Below, in pieces: positions 23,191-34,295 of a stretch of 64,000 nt of DNA. The stretch spans positions 992,001-1,056,000 of the forward strand of contig JAYKXP010000006.1 in NCBI GenBank assembly GCA_037176845.1, written 5' to 3'. The position numbers were made by a program, and so were the translations under genes. Origin of the DNA: Paramarasmius palmivorus (lineage: Eukaryota > Basidiomycota > Agaricomycetes > Agaricales > Marasmiaceae). Within the stretch, counting starts at the first letter, position 1, and each line of letters begins with the position of its first letter. The notes under the pieces were generated by a model that was not told the origin of the DNA, made no database searches, and was given only the letters and a program-made list of their open reading frames with translations.

Positions 23191-26100
23191 TCACATTTCT
23201 AGCGCCGCTTTCGCTTGTAACTGCATCTTCAGCCTTCTCTCGACGACACCCTTGGTTGGACTACCGACGGAGTCGTCACTCGGAGGATCTTCCACATTAC
23301 TGGACCACTTGGATCCGGATAAGCGGCGTAGCACGGGTGAGATGAGGTGCCTAGGGGTCACTTGGCCAAGGTGAGGATCATCATCCGACGATGGTAGTTC
23401 AGCTTTGGGGGAACCACAACCCATTACCATAGAATCATCTGTAAAAAAAGTGGATAAGCAACACAAGTGGTGAGCAAGAAAGCAAAGAGACCAACCGCTT
23501 TTCAGAGCAGCGACCTCAGGCATGTCAAATCCGGGAGAACTTGAACTCTTGGTGTAGCTTTTACTAGGCGTTTTGGGTTCTGTGGACGGGACTGCATTCT
23601 CTGCCGCCGAACTGGTGAGGATATGTGTGAGATCCAGCTTCTGTATTTTTGGCATGCTCTGCTGACGTTTGAGCTCCTTGAGTGTCGGAACTTCGACCGC
23701 TGCTAGCGTCAAGGCCTTTCTCTTCCTTGAAGATGTGACCGAGTCCGAGTGCGATGGCCGAAGTAGGGGACCAAAGACATCTTTGTTGGGTGCCGAGGAC
23801 TTGTCTTTGGGAGGTGTTACAAGTGAGCCTGTAGATGCTCTTTTTGGGAGAAGAATAGCCTCAACGGCATCCTCCTCGGCGTCATCCTGATCCTGGTCAA
23901 TGGCACTTGCAGTCAAGGCACAGAGGTCCAGCCTTGGACGCTTGACCCCAGAGCCGGGCTCATAGTCGGTCTCTGATAATCGTCTCTTACGTGAAGGGCT
24001 CGCAAACACGTCAGTCCTTGTCCTCGGACTGGGCAACTGAAGACAGGGAGATTCGTTCTCCTTGTTGCCAACTTTTCTTCTCTTTGGACTCGAAGGAGAA
24101 CCAGAGAACAAAGTCGTGATATCCCTTTTCCGGGTAGGTGTGGGAGATGCTAGGAGACTAAATGCACTGGGTGTTTTCTTCGGAGTAAGAGGGACATCTT
24201 GCGTACGTGTGGATGATGGCGTAGAAAGGATAGCGGGAGGCAGTAAGGAGAATATCTCGATAGGATCTGCAAGCTGAGGTTCCTCGTCGTCGTCGTCAAC
24301 AGGAGGTGGAGATGATGGTGGTAGTATGTCATCGTCATCAAGTAATTCGGGCTCGATTTGGACGTTGAAGTGCTCCTGCACCTTTGTCGGCCACTGTGAT
24401 GAAGGTACAACCGATGAATAAGACGTGCTATTCCAGAAGTTGTCGAAAATTTGGAAGATTGCTTGGGGTTTGTTGGTTCTACCCACGAAAACCGACTCCA
24501 GAAGGGGTGATAATACTTCAAGTGTTTCGGGCGTTTCTGGGAGGCCACGGACAATTTCTAGCACGGCCTCGTACATGTTGAGGATCTATGAATGTCAAAG
24601 TCAGTGCTTCGTCAACATGGACAACAAAGCAAGAACATACATCCATCTCATACGTGTCGACAGCGGCGTATTCATCCTGGATCCAAACTAGCAAACCTTC
24701 TTGAAGCGTCTCAAAAAGCGGTAGCACTAGCTCCTTTGGACAGTGCTCAATCATGTTCAACAGCCCTCGCATCATCCACTTGCAGGATTGCAACTGTTCA
24801 ACGCTTGGCGGGTAGCTGGAGCGAAGTGTGTCCGCTAAGAAGTCGATGAACCTATCAGGCAAGGCTTCCGCATCACCCAGTTCACAGGCTGCCATGAGCA
24901 TGTCTGCGATACGCGTACAAGAAACGAATGAAGGACTGAAGCGAGTTTCCGCGATAAGATCGATCGCTGTAAGCTTCTCGAGGCCAGCATCGCAAGCCTT
25001 CTCGAGCGCGAATGCCAGGAAGGACTCCCATATCCCGAGATCCTCGCTGCTTAGATCCCAAGCACTCTGATCTCTGTAAGGCACCGTCAAGAGAAGTAAA
25101 GCATCATCCCACGTTCCTCTCGGGTCCGCCTGGACCTTCTGAACGAATATACTCCAGACTCGGCTCTTTGTTTGCAGACACCATTCCCACTTGCTAGCCG
25201 CGTCCCAGAACATGCTGAGACCCTCACTAGCGGAAAGCGAGAGATCGACGCAGAACTCTGCCCATGGGCCTCGAGAGTGGCATTCGTGTTTGTTCATCTC
25301 CTCTTCCCACTTGATGAGTGATTGCAAGGGGTTCTCCGCATGCCAGTCCAAGTAATCGCTTGGAACAACATGACGAGCAAGTGTCCAGAGGTCGTGTAAG
25401 AGCTTGATCTTCCTCGCAGAAGCGGATTGAATGTCCAATTTGCCGAAGGACAACTGGGCGTCAGAGCAGTCCGCTTCACCTCCACACTCGAGATCAGCAT
25501 ACAATAGGTGATCAATGATGTCGATAGCCTTCTCTGCGACACGGGCTTTGCCATCTTCGCCGTCATCTGGTAGACCATACTTAGTATCACGTCGGACAGA
25601 GAAATAGCGGCTCATACCCTCGTACACAACAAGAGCTGCATTGAGAAGAGCTTGCCAACCTTCCTTCAACAAGTCCTGCGCAGACGACTTCACATGAGCC
25701 AGCATTCTCAAGAACTGAATGAAATAAACTCACAACATCCTTTTCGAAAGCCTCATGTAGATAGGCGGCTCTTTTCCATAATTGGAAAAGCTCCTCCATC
25801 ACATTATCCCGCGACAGCTCCTCCTTTGTTAGCGGCCTGATCTCCCCCAGACTTGGACACTCCTCAAAGATCTCCCTGACGTACGGTTGCAGATTGCTAA
25901 ACTCTGCGGTCAAGAGACCCGGGTGGGCAGAGAAGAAAGACTTCGGGAGGAGGTCGTTGACGTTCCAGGATTTATGGGCAGGAGAGAAGGACACGAGCTG
26001 GGTAATGACTTGCATCGCATCCGTGAAAGAGTCGAGACCCTTGCGCATCATCAACTCAAGAACGTGGAAAACCTGCCTCATGTCCCCTTCAACAGTCTCG

Positions 26101-27824
26101 CTTCCAACTATAGCAGCAACCGTGGACACGCCAACTCCCATCCCTACTACAGCACCTAGAATCTTCCGGTGTTGCTCCGGTGTATGCGCTGTCTTCACAG
26201 GAGACGACGGTGGATCGTCATCTTCCACCTCGGACTCGCCGTCAGGACTGGGAGGTAGAGGAGGCTGGAAGTATGCCCAAGTCAAGGCTCTCCATGCGAT
26301 ACCTCCAATGAAACGGACACTGCTCTTCTTGTGTCTCAACGTAAGAGAAACGAGAGCGATGATGGTGCGGCTAACTCTGACGTCCGAGTATAGCCCCGAT
26401 CCTAAAAGAACACAGAAGCTCCCGAGGACGCTGAGCGCCCAAACAGGCCCATGAGCTACATGCCCAGGATCCTCATTATTGATGGTAGTTCGAAGTGTGC
26501 GGCAGATAGGAGATTCGACTATGGATTTGGCAGGGGAAGATTTCGTTGGCGAAAGCTTTGTGGGCGAGGCTTTTGCAGGTATGGTCAACAGAAACGAAGA
26601 TACACACTTTGACAAGCAGGTGTGAACATCGGATAGGGGGATAGAAAGGCTCCCGAGGGAAAGACCTCCGAGGGCATGGCAAGCCTGTACGCGAAGAGCC
26701 AGGCTGGGAGCGAGAAGATTGCTCAATACTGACTCGAGCAAGGTGATAAAAACGGGGACGAAGGTTAGCGGGGAATATATCGAGAGATCGTGAATAGCCT
26801 ATATATGCCAGATAAACTCAATGTCAGCTATGCGATCAGAAGCGCATATAACAACGTACCTTCAGACCATCACTCGCCGCTCCCTTCTTGCCTTCCTTTC
26901 CAAGCTCACCGTCAATGCCTCTTCGTAAGGCATGTGCGATCCTAGCTGCTGCGGGTCTTAGCACTGCTGGAGGCAACCTCTGTGTCTGAATGACACATAT
27001 TGCCAACGCGTATGTTTTACGCGCGTTCGGCGTGGGCAACTCTTCGGCCATAGGAATAGCAAGTAAGCCAGTTAGTATGTCTTGCAACTGTGCGACTATG
27101 AAGTCGTCAGTGACACGCATTGACGTATAGTGAAGGAGATCTCACCAGTGAAGATGTTGTAGACCGGTGGAAGGGTAAACATAAGTCCAAGGAGCTTCAA
27201 GACGCTATGTGAGAGCGTGCAAAGATCTCGAGCAAACTTGGCCTGTTCCGCCGTCATGCCTCTCTTCTTCTTTGGGCTTCTGGTTGGTGAAGGGAGTAGG
27301 ATGGCTGCTCTGGCGCTCTTGTGGTCTTCATCTGCTACTGGATCCACCAATGCTCTACCCAAATCTCGTTTGATGCAACGAAGCAAGGACTCCCGGTTGT
27401 TCTTCAAGGGCTCCAATAGCTGGCTGTCGGAACTCGACTCGTCATAGACATGTGCGCGAATACGTGCCGCGAGTACTGAATAGGCACTAATAAGCTCTCC
27501 AAGCTTCGTCTCCAGCTCCTTCGAGATGATTTGTGAGACAGGTGAATTGAGATAATGTTGGTCATCGAGAGGACTGCTTGGCTCTGGCGTGGCCTCGCGT
27601 TGTTCGCACTCGTTCTCGAGAGGTAGCAGGGGTATCGATGGTTTCTTCAGAATAGATTTGACGGGTGGCTCCTTCTCCGCACTGGAAGCAGTAGGAAATC
27701 GTGGTGGTGAGGATAAGTTATGGTACTGGTTATGTTGAGACCAAACGACGCGAGACCCCGACGCGGTTGCCCGATTTTCCTTTTCCTCGCGGTGAGAAGT
27801 TTTAGGAGGAGTCAAAAGAGACAT
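23191..27824 (-). CDS. RIF1: Rif1 telomere and replication-timing protein
   Basis: Six exons (27146-27824, 26860-27095, 25734-26798, 24641-25687, 23496-24585, 23191-23438) give 1454 aa. The Rif1 N-terminal HEAT-like repeat domain runs from about residue 110 to 780 (e.g. GGIAWRALTWAYF, AEFSNLQPYVREIFEECPSL). It is followed by a disordered Ser/Pro/Lys-rich C-terminal half with nuclear-type basic clusters. The N-terminal tail carries RVVW (residues 25-28, RVxF-type) and SILK (57-60). These are the two PP1-docking motifs that in yeast Rif1 recruit Glc7 phosphatase to restrain origin firing, here in the N-terminal position as in yeast. A KEN sequence (15-17) may be a degron. The start is the first ATG in a frame that is open upstream without another ATG. 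Rif1 acts at telomeres, double-strand breaks and late origins. Confidence 0.9.
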
Positions 27825-29254
27825 GAAGAGAATAAGTGAGGAATAAGTAGGAAATGTCGGACACGACGGAGGTCGTCGTGGTAGGAGGAGAAGAGACGAG
27901 TGAGAAACAATCCCTAAGCACAGCGGGAAAATATACCAAGGCACGTGACAATGTCCAACGAGTTTTTCGCGACTCTTTCTACGTGAATATTCAATATTAG
28001 ACCACAAAAAATTTCAGGACTTTGGTAGACTAGGTTTGTAACGTATGGAACGCGTTATATGGCCAATGAGGCTGGTATAATTTGAAAAAAGCAGAGTTCC
28101 GGTCCACACGTCAACGACCGTATTTGTCTCTGTGTACAAAACAGTCGCGTCAACAACGCCAAACCATTTAGACACGTAATCCTTGCCGCGTCAAAGATCA
28201 CGAGGGCGTATACACGACGAATTTCAATCAGAACGCGGAGAGCACACTTAGGTAGCACTCCCTCGAGTCCCTGCGATCTGCAAGTTACTAGTCCTTCAAT
28301 CATCTAATCCTAGTTCCAGTGCTAAAGATACAATAGGGCAGTACCGATTGCGACGCTGTCGGCTGCTTGTGCATTAGAACTATGGGCACAAGACGGCCAG
28401 TTTCGAAGCATCTGCATCAAACAGCTAGCCGTACGCCGCGTGTAGATTGACGACCAGGATATGATTTCGATCTTGAAGCCATTTCGTTGCGAGTGTGAGT
28501 AGTCCATCGTATCTGAAGGCGAGAGAAGAGAAAGTATGAGGCAACTTGACTGAAGAGAAAATTAAAGATTAGCATTGGTATAGGACTGGCTAACTCGTTG
28601 GCCTATCGCCGTCGCATTCTCGATACACCCGATAATTCCGCCAATTGAAACGAAGTGGGCAGGCTTATCCCAGAGCCAAAAGGAAAGACGTAGCGTGATC
28701 CTCGAGAACGCTCGCTGCAGGAAACTCCGGTCATGCGCACCATTCCAAAATCGATAGCATTAGGATTAGAGATATCAACTCTAGATCCATCTTCGAACGC
28801 CTCATTGTGTGGAGCAGTGACGGAATGCAAAGTTGGGCGGTTTTTGTGTTTCGTCTAAGTATAGAGACGAACATGTTGCGGAACGCTGCGGTATCATGAG
28901 GACCTGAGCATGCACAGGAAACAGCAAAGAATTGACGTCGCACATACCTGGAATATTAAAGAGCATTCCAGTGCCCTTCATAGGCCCCCGTTCGCTCCAA
29001 ACTGGACACGGAGACCTCAGTGCCGACCCAGGCCCGCAAGATCTATCCAGTGTCAGATATGGGTTGGTCGATGAACCTTGAGCGTAAAACTCATGTTTTG
29101 AGCTTGTAGATGAGCGAACGCAGCGGAACAGCGGGTGCCGACTGTACCAAAGGCTCTACGTAGCAGTGCAGCTGTGTGGGTGACATTGTGACGGAGTGAA
29201 GGAAAAATTCTTAATTTCACACTCGGTTCTTCCACTATGACCATCACCACACCA
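27825..29254. other. Intergenic with possible minus-strand gene remnant
   Basis: Contains the Rif1 promoter proximally. Between about 28300 and 28800 two minus-strand open stretches, separated by an intron-like piece, could encode FWLWDKPAHFVSIGGIIGC and YDGLLTLATKWLQDRNHILV. Their composition looks protein-like, and the second vaguely recalls a glycoside hydrolase strand, but neither has an ATG or family signature I can defend. I therefore do not call a gene. Confidence 0.3.
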
Positions 29255-29264
29255 TATATAAAAA
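29255..29264 (+). promoter_or_regulatory. TATA box of the first Kre9-like gene
   Basis: TATATAAAAA lies about 90 nt before the ATG at 29351. The second gene has a TATA box at nearly the same distance. Confidence 0.6.
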
Positions 29265-29350
29265 CACGGCGAAATGGCGCAGTTCCCCATCGTTCTTTTC
29301 CTGCGATCACCAATCCCCATCTACCCTTCCCATATCCCTAACGCTTCACG

Positions 29351-29904
29351 ATGCCTTCCCTCTATGCTTCCCTATGCTTCCTCCTCGTCGTCTTCAACAT
29401 CTTCATGACCGTCGCATCTGCACCTCTCACAAAGCGGGACGTCTATGTACCCCCACTCATTCAGCCTAGTAGTGGCACCGTCTGGTGTATTGGCCAGAAC
29501 TACAATGTCACTTGGTACGCCACTGCAATCTCATCGGCGGTCCTATTGCTGATTGAATTTCTACAGGGACACCAGCAATCCCCCAGCCCAAATCACCAAC
29601 AAACAGGGCTCGATTGTCCTCGGCAAGGACAGCCGCCTGCTGCTCGGTGAGTCTATGACGGTTCCCCACCGCAATACTGTGTATCTGATGTTTCGTGCAG
29701 ACCACTACCTTGCCAAAGGGTTTGACATTTTGAGCGGAAGCACCGAAGTTACATGCCCAGATGTCGCTCCCGGAACATACACCTTGGTTTGTAAGTAACG
29801 CAACCTTTTCTCCGTTCCTCGATCTCACCCTTGAATCACCCATGACAGTATTCGGTGACTCGGGAAATCACGGTGACGAATTCACAATCAGCAGTTGCAA
29901 CTGA
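29351..29904 (+). CDS. Kre9/Knh1-like small secreted protein, no anchor
   Basis: Four exons (29351-29514, 29567-29646, 29701-29790, 29849-29904) give 129 aa. The signal peptide is MPSLYASLCFLLVVFNIFM... with cleavage likely after the ASA near residue 24 and a possible KR processing site just after. The remainder is one beta-sandwich of the Kre9/Knh1 N-terminal type: IQPSSGTVWCIGQNYNVTW, D-T-S-N-P..., AKGFDILSG, and the terminal LFGDSGNHGDEFTI. It ends right after that strand, so it lacks the Ser/Thr-rich stalk and GPI signal of its downstream paralogue. Members are secreted cell-wall-associated or soluble proteins; Kre9 itself affects beta-1,6-glucan. The role here is unknown. Confidence 0.8.
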
Positions 29905-30425
29905 TTCAATCTGCTGGGAAATGAAAACGGACATGAAAAAAAAGGACACTGCACGACAAGGACATGGACACTGACATGATTTTGGACAATGGACATAATG
30001 GATATGGACCTTCATGGTTTCAAGGACTTTATTTCTTTCTCTTTCTCACCCTGATGTTGCGGTTTTCAAGTACCCTACCTACCTTTAATGGTGTCTTAAT
30101 TCCGCTATCAAAACTGTATTGAATCCTTTTCTTGCTTGTTTAGGACCACCTACATACTTACCTTATCTCGACCGCGCTATCCCTTACTACTCCAATATAC
30201 TCGCTTCCGTCAGAATGGTCCATGCGAAGAACCTGATTTCGTTCCCGGATGACCTGGCTCGCTGAGAATTTGGTTGAATGGGTCCCGGCGTTATCATGGA
30301 CAGCGGCGAGGGCATCACTCGCCTGCATGGTCCTATGACAGTCGATCACTGATTTTGTTGACACGGCTTTCCACGGCTGGTCATTCTGCCAGATTCTTGC
30401 CTCCACAAGCCGATTGCGCATTTTC
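29905..30425. other. Intergenic between tandem paralogues
   Basis: 3' region of the first Kre9-like gene (short ACATGGAC-like direct repeats at 29930-30010) and upstream region of the second. No other gene seen. Confidence 0.5.
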
Positions 30426-30432
30426 TATAAAA
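30426..30432 (+). promoter_or_regulatory. TATA box of the second Kre9-like gene
   Basis: TATAAAA about 92 nt before the ATG at 30524. Confidence 0.6.
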
Positions 30433-30523
30433 GCAAACCTCTCCCTATGTGTTCTTTGACGACTTGGTATTCCCCTCCCATCAGTCCACGTCTTGACCCT
30501 GTCCAAAGACGGTTTCTCCCAAT

Positions 30524-31587
30524 ATGTTCATGCCAGTGACGCTTACGATTTTATGCCTCCAATTCTTCAACCTAATCGCTCATGCGCTACCTCTGGAACC
30601 AAGGATCGTCTTCAACCCTCACATTACCGTCCCCAATGAACAGACGGCTTGGAAAGTTGGCAGCCAGGAGACTGTAACATGGTATGTGGTTCTGGCCATT
30701 GTACACGAATCTGATGCTCAAAACACATACGGTATCTAGGGACCCAACCGGTTTACCGGACGAGACATTGACGGGCCAGGCAGTACTGGGATTCCTGGAG
30801 GGCGATAGCCCCAATGAACACCTGATGCTGGGTGAGTATCTACCTCCATACTTGGCTCTCTTGTTCGGATGGCATGAAACGATGTCATTGTCGTACCCCT
30901 CATTCATACCCGAGGCATATTCCATACATAGCTTGTCAGGTTATTTTTGCTTACCTTGGAACCTCCTTTTATAGACAACCCACTAGCAAAGGGCTTCTTA
31001 CTCAAAGATGGTCAAGTCCAGATCACCGTGCCGGATGTACCCGAAAGAGATAGTTACATCGTAGTCGGTGAGTTGCATGTTTCCGTGACTTGATGATAAC
31101 GACTAACTCATGTTTTCCAGTCTTTGGTGATTCCGGAAATGCCAGCCCGCGGTTCGCTATCACAGGTGGAAACGCAACCAGTTCCAGCGCCAGCCCAAGC
31201 ACTGTACCTTCCTCGACAATCGTAGCCTCGTCTACATCGGCAACCATAGTTCCGCCTATCACAACATCAGGAACGGTCATCCCCACTGCAAACCCCACGT
31301 CGACAGATATCACACTGACAGTCACGACTGGCACATCACCTCCTTCCACCGTGGCTACAGTCACATCCAGTGGCTCAGCACCAATAGTCACCGTGCCTTC
31401 ATCGGCCCCACTTTCGAGCGCCGCATCAGGATCCATAATCGCTGCATCGACCGTCACGGATACCGCGGACTCCCAAGGTACCTCAGCCCCTGCTAATGCC
31501 CCCTCCAACGGTGCTATGCGGACCTCGATTGAGCTGATTTACTCAGTTATCGCCGCAACGACAATTCTTCTCTTCACTGTTGCTTGA
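30524..31587 (+). CDS. Kre9-like, Ser/Thr-rich GPI-anchored cell-surface protein
   Basis: Four exons (30524-30681, 30740-30831, 30975-31067, 31121-31587) give 269 aa. There is an N-terminal signal peptide (VTLTILCLQFFNLIAHALP), then a Kre9/Knh1-type beta-sandwich (ITVPNEQTAWKVGSQETVTW, DNPLAKGFLLKDGQVQITVP, VFGDSGNASPRFAI). A stalk of about 130 residues very rich in Ser, Thr, Ala and Val, expected to be O-mannosylated, follows. The C-terminal hydrophobic tail (IELIYSVIAATTILLFTVA) after a small-residue site is a typical GPI-attachment signal. Intron 2 (30832-30974) is 143 nt, the longest clear intron of the window. It is a tandem paralogue of the preceding gene and probably sits on the wall or plasma membrane. 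Confidence 0.85.
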
Positions 31588-32226
31588 ACTCACCAAACTC
31601 ACCAAAAATACGAAACACGTAATGGAGTAGTTAAGATTCAGGACTTTTTTTCGCTTCATCTCTTCATGGATTTTGGACATGACTTTTCTTGAGGATCGGT
31701 GGAACATGAACATTTCTCTTGTGCTTCATGCATTGTACAATACCATACTCACCAATGTTTTTGTTGCTTCCTTCCGCATGTACTGTAATACTAGTCTTCG
31801 CCTTTTGGCAATCAATGAATGCCTGGACTCGCTCTATGATTTGTTTGTTTGTCTGAAGTGTTCTATATTGCCTTGTCACATACATTCTGCACGTAAACGT
31901 ACATTCCAGCGAAGGTACAGCCAGTACCCTCGAATCGAAATAGAACTAATCATAAATGCCATGCTACCCGAGCATCGGAATCATAAAGGTGCTCCATCTA
32001 AATATGCGTGAGCGGTGGTGTTAAGGATACAGGAATGATGAAGCGGCGAAGTCTAGGCAAGTGGGGCACCGATAAATACAGTGAACGACAGTCGAGAACT
32101 CTTTGAAGAACCCCAAAGGAAGTGGAAGGGTATATGAACGGTTACCGTAATGAGAACGAATGTGGGTAGAGAACGGAGGATGAGAAGGAGAGGAGCGGAT
32201 CGCAGTAAGAGCCTGACTGAAATCCT
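31588..32226. other. Convergent intergenic region, no gene seen
   Basis: About 640 bp between the 3' ends of the GPI-protein gene and the double-psi beta-barrel gene. ORFs are short and without signals. Confidence 0.5.
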
Positions 32227-32857
32227 TATGGCGAGAACGCAGCAGGGCAAGTCGATTCTCCTTTAGGGTGACCAGCCTTTCGCTTCAAAGTGCCAAGTGA
32301 TTTTCAAGACACCTTCGTCGAGTCGTGCTAACTTCTCGAACAGCGACGGAGACATGTCTGTTGTAGTGTCAATACCAACGTAAAACGTCGAGTAGAGCAT
32401 AGTTACCCAAGTCATTATCACTGCATGACGGACAACTATCCCTCACAAGACCATGGGCAACATGACCATTCTCGTTGTTGTTAATGGTAACCCACTGGAG
32501 TCGCATCAAGTTAATCTCTCGATGCTTGGTACGAAGATAGAGTACGTACCTGACCACAGTTGGAGGCCTGATTCCTGTCATACAGGCCTTTTCCAATGGC
32601 AACAATGGGGTGATCGTTTGTGTCCCATTCACCGCAGTTACCGAGACCAACGTCAAACCAAGTTCCCTTGTAAACAGATAGGATGAGCACAGCTTGAAAG
32701 TCGGGTCGAAAAAAATGTCACTAACTCGGCCAGAACGGTTCAGTGATGCCATATTGGTGCCATTTACTCTCACCGGACTGGGAAGTGGACTGGCAACAAC
32801 CAAGGGAAAGATCCAAGCCCAAAAGAGAGCGGCGGAGAAAGTCATCAATGGAGACAT
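32227..32857 (-). CDS. Secreted RlpA-like double-psi beta-barrel protein (expansin-related)
   Basis: Four exons (32726-32857, 32550-32666, 32407-32494, 32227-32357) give 155 aa. The signal peptide is MSPLMTFSAALFWAWIFPLV. The mature part has the family's GRGTWFDVGLGNCGEW, NCGQ, VRDSCPSC and DLDMSPSLFEKLARLDEG-like strands, ending in ITWHF. The conserved Asp and Cys positions of the barrel are present. Such small fungal proteins resemble barwin/expansin domain 1 without the carbohydrate-binding second domain. They are secreted, with unknown or wall-loosening roles. The reading frame needs all three introns (GT-AG, 49-59 nt). A short tail (AGHPKGESTCPAAFSP) extends beyond the usual family end. 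Confidence 0.82.
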
Positions 32858-32968
32858 AAGGGCGGGGCAAAGATTGAACAGAGGTTGGTTGGCGTTGAAA
32901 GTAAGAAAAGGACGGTGAGATGGAGGTTGTGAGCAGCACCACGACTTGTTCACCACCCATGCAATCGC

Positions 32969-32975
32969 TTTTATA
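32969..32975 (-). promoter_or_regulatory. TATA box of the RlpA-like gene
   Basis: TATAAAAG on the minus strand, about 112 nt upstream of the ATG at 32857. Confidence 0.5.
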
Positions 32976-34295
32976 CCAGTAGAGGTACGCGAACCACATG
33001 CACGTACGATGAGGCTTTGCACAACTTCGTTATGGGAATTGCCGACTGTGGAAGGAGAGAGAACCTGGTCGCGAGGAAACCGAAATCGAGAAATCCGAGC
33101 GCACATTTGGCTTCACGGTGGGCGCATTTCCGTACTATGCCACCCGGTCGGCTGAACTGTAAGCATAAGTGAAGAAGACAGTCGCCCAATGAACTCCTTC
33201 GAGTTAGAACTGATCATCGAGTGGGATTCGTTTTGGCAGTATATCCCCCGCGGACCTGCCAGTGACACATATCCACTACACAGGATGGAGTCAGAACCAT
33301 AGTGCGGGTCATGATACGAGGTCGCAATGGTGCAGCTTTGCGGGTGTACTGCAAAAGATATCGATGTTGATGAGCGTTGAGAAGGGAACTTAGAATCGTG
33401 CACGTGGAAGTTAAAACAGGAGTTTGGGGTGCCGGGCCGGGGCTCCGACTCCTGACTCTAAAGTCTATACTGGCGCGAAAGAAATAACGGTGCAATTTAC
33501 GTTTTTGCGTCGTGACTACTTGACTGCCTCCTCTAGGGAATTTTACTGGAACTTTCTCGGATCTCTCAAGCCCATGCGCACACCTCGGAGCTTCTGCCAA
33601 GCCAAGCTGCTTTTCTGGTAGAAAAATTCGTCTTTCACAAACTCTCCGAGAAGCATTGCGAACATACCGGAGATGAAGCCAATGGCACCGGGGTGCGTGC
33701 CCAAACCCAGACTCCTATGCTGCCATGGAAAGTTCTACCTCTCGAAATCATAACGCGATCACTTAAAGATGCCGACTGCTAGCCCCTGAGCGTGCGCGTG
33801 AAGTGTGGCGTTGCTTTGGAGGTCTCAGAACGTACCTTTCCAAATCCAGTACTCGTAATCTCGCAACTCTGACATGCAGCAGCAACTACATACACTCAAA
33901 AGCCCGCACAGGGGTAGTCGGATGGTTCTTATCAAGCGTTTGCTGAAAGGCTGGACTATCGAAAATGATATCCGCTGTCACAATAGCTTTCGGCCTGGTG
34001 CTCGTGTTCCTTATACACGCACGCAGTGTGGATGTGCAAGGTTCGTCTGATTGTTCGTTGTATCCATTGTTATCTTTACCTACCTCAATTCCTCGCTCTA
34101 CGGAGGACACTGGCCTCGGAGAATAGCTGGAGAGCACCATTGTGCGTGAGTCTGGATGAACCGAAGCATAGGAGAAAAGTCAAGGCAATAATTGATGAGT
34201 CAAGGCTCCCAATCTTGTCCTACGGACACTGCAGAACAATGTATTGTATGAGCGCTGACAGGCCACCGAGCCATAAAATTCGTAGTCCCAGGAGT
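32976..34295. other. Intergenic, no gene seen
   Basis: About 1.3 kb between two minus-strand genes. Several ORFs of 60-130 codons exist on both strands, but none has a signal peptide, domain motif or coherent intron structure. Confidence 0.5.

Noticed and set aside
27824..28007. Longer Rif1 N-terminus reading upstream of 27824
   Set aside because: The frame is open but has no ATG there, and the sequence is promoter-like.
28300..28830. Possible glycoside hydrolase gene on the minus strand
   Set aside because: The resemblance is limited to one strand motif, and no start or catalytic residues were found.
31023..31508. 161-codon minus-strand ORF opposite the GPI-protein stalk
   Set aside because: It is the antisense of the low-complexity Ser/Thr stalk; Gly/Val/Asp-rich with no motif.
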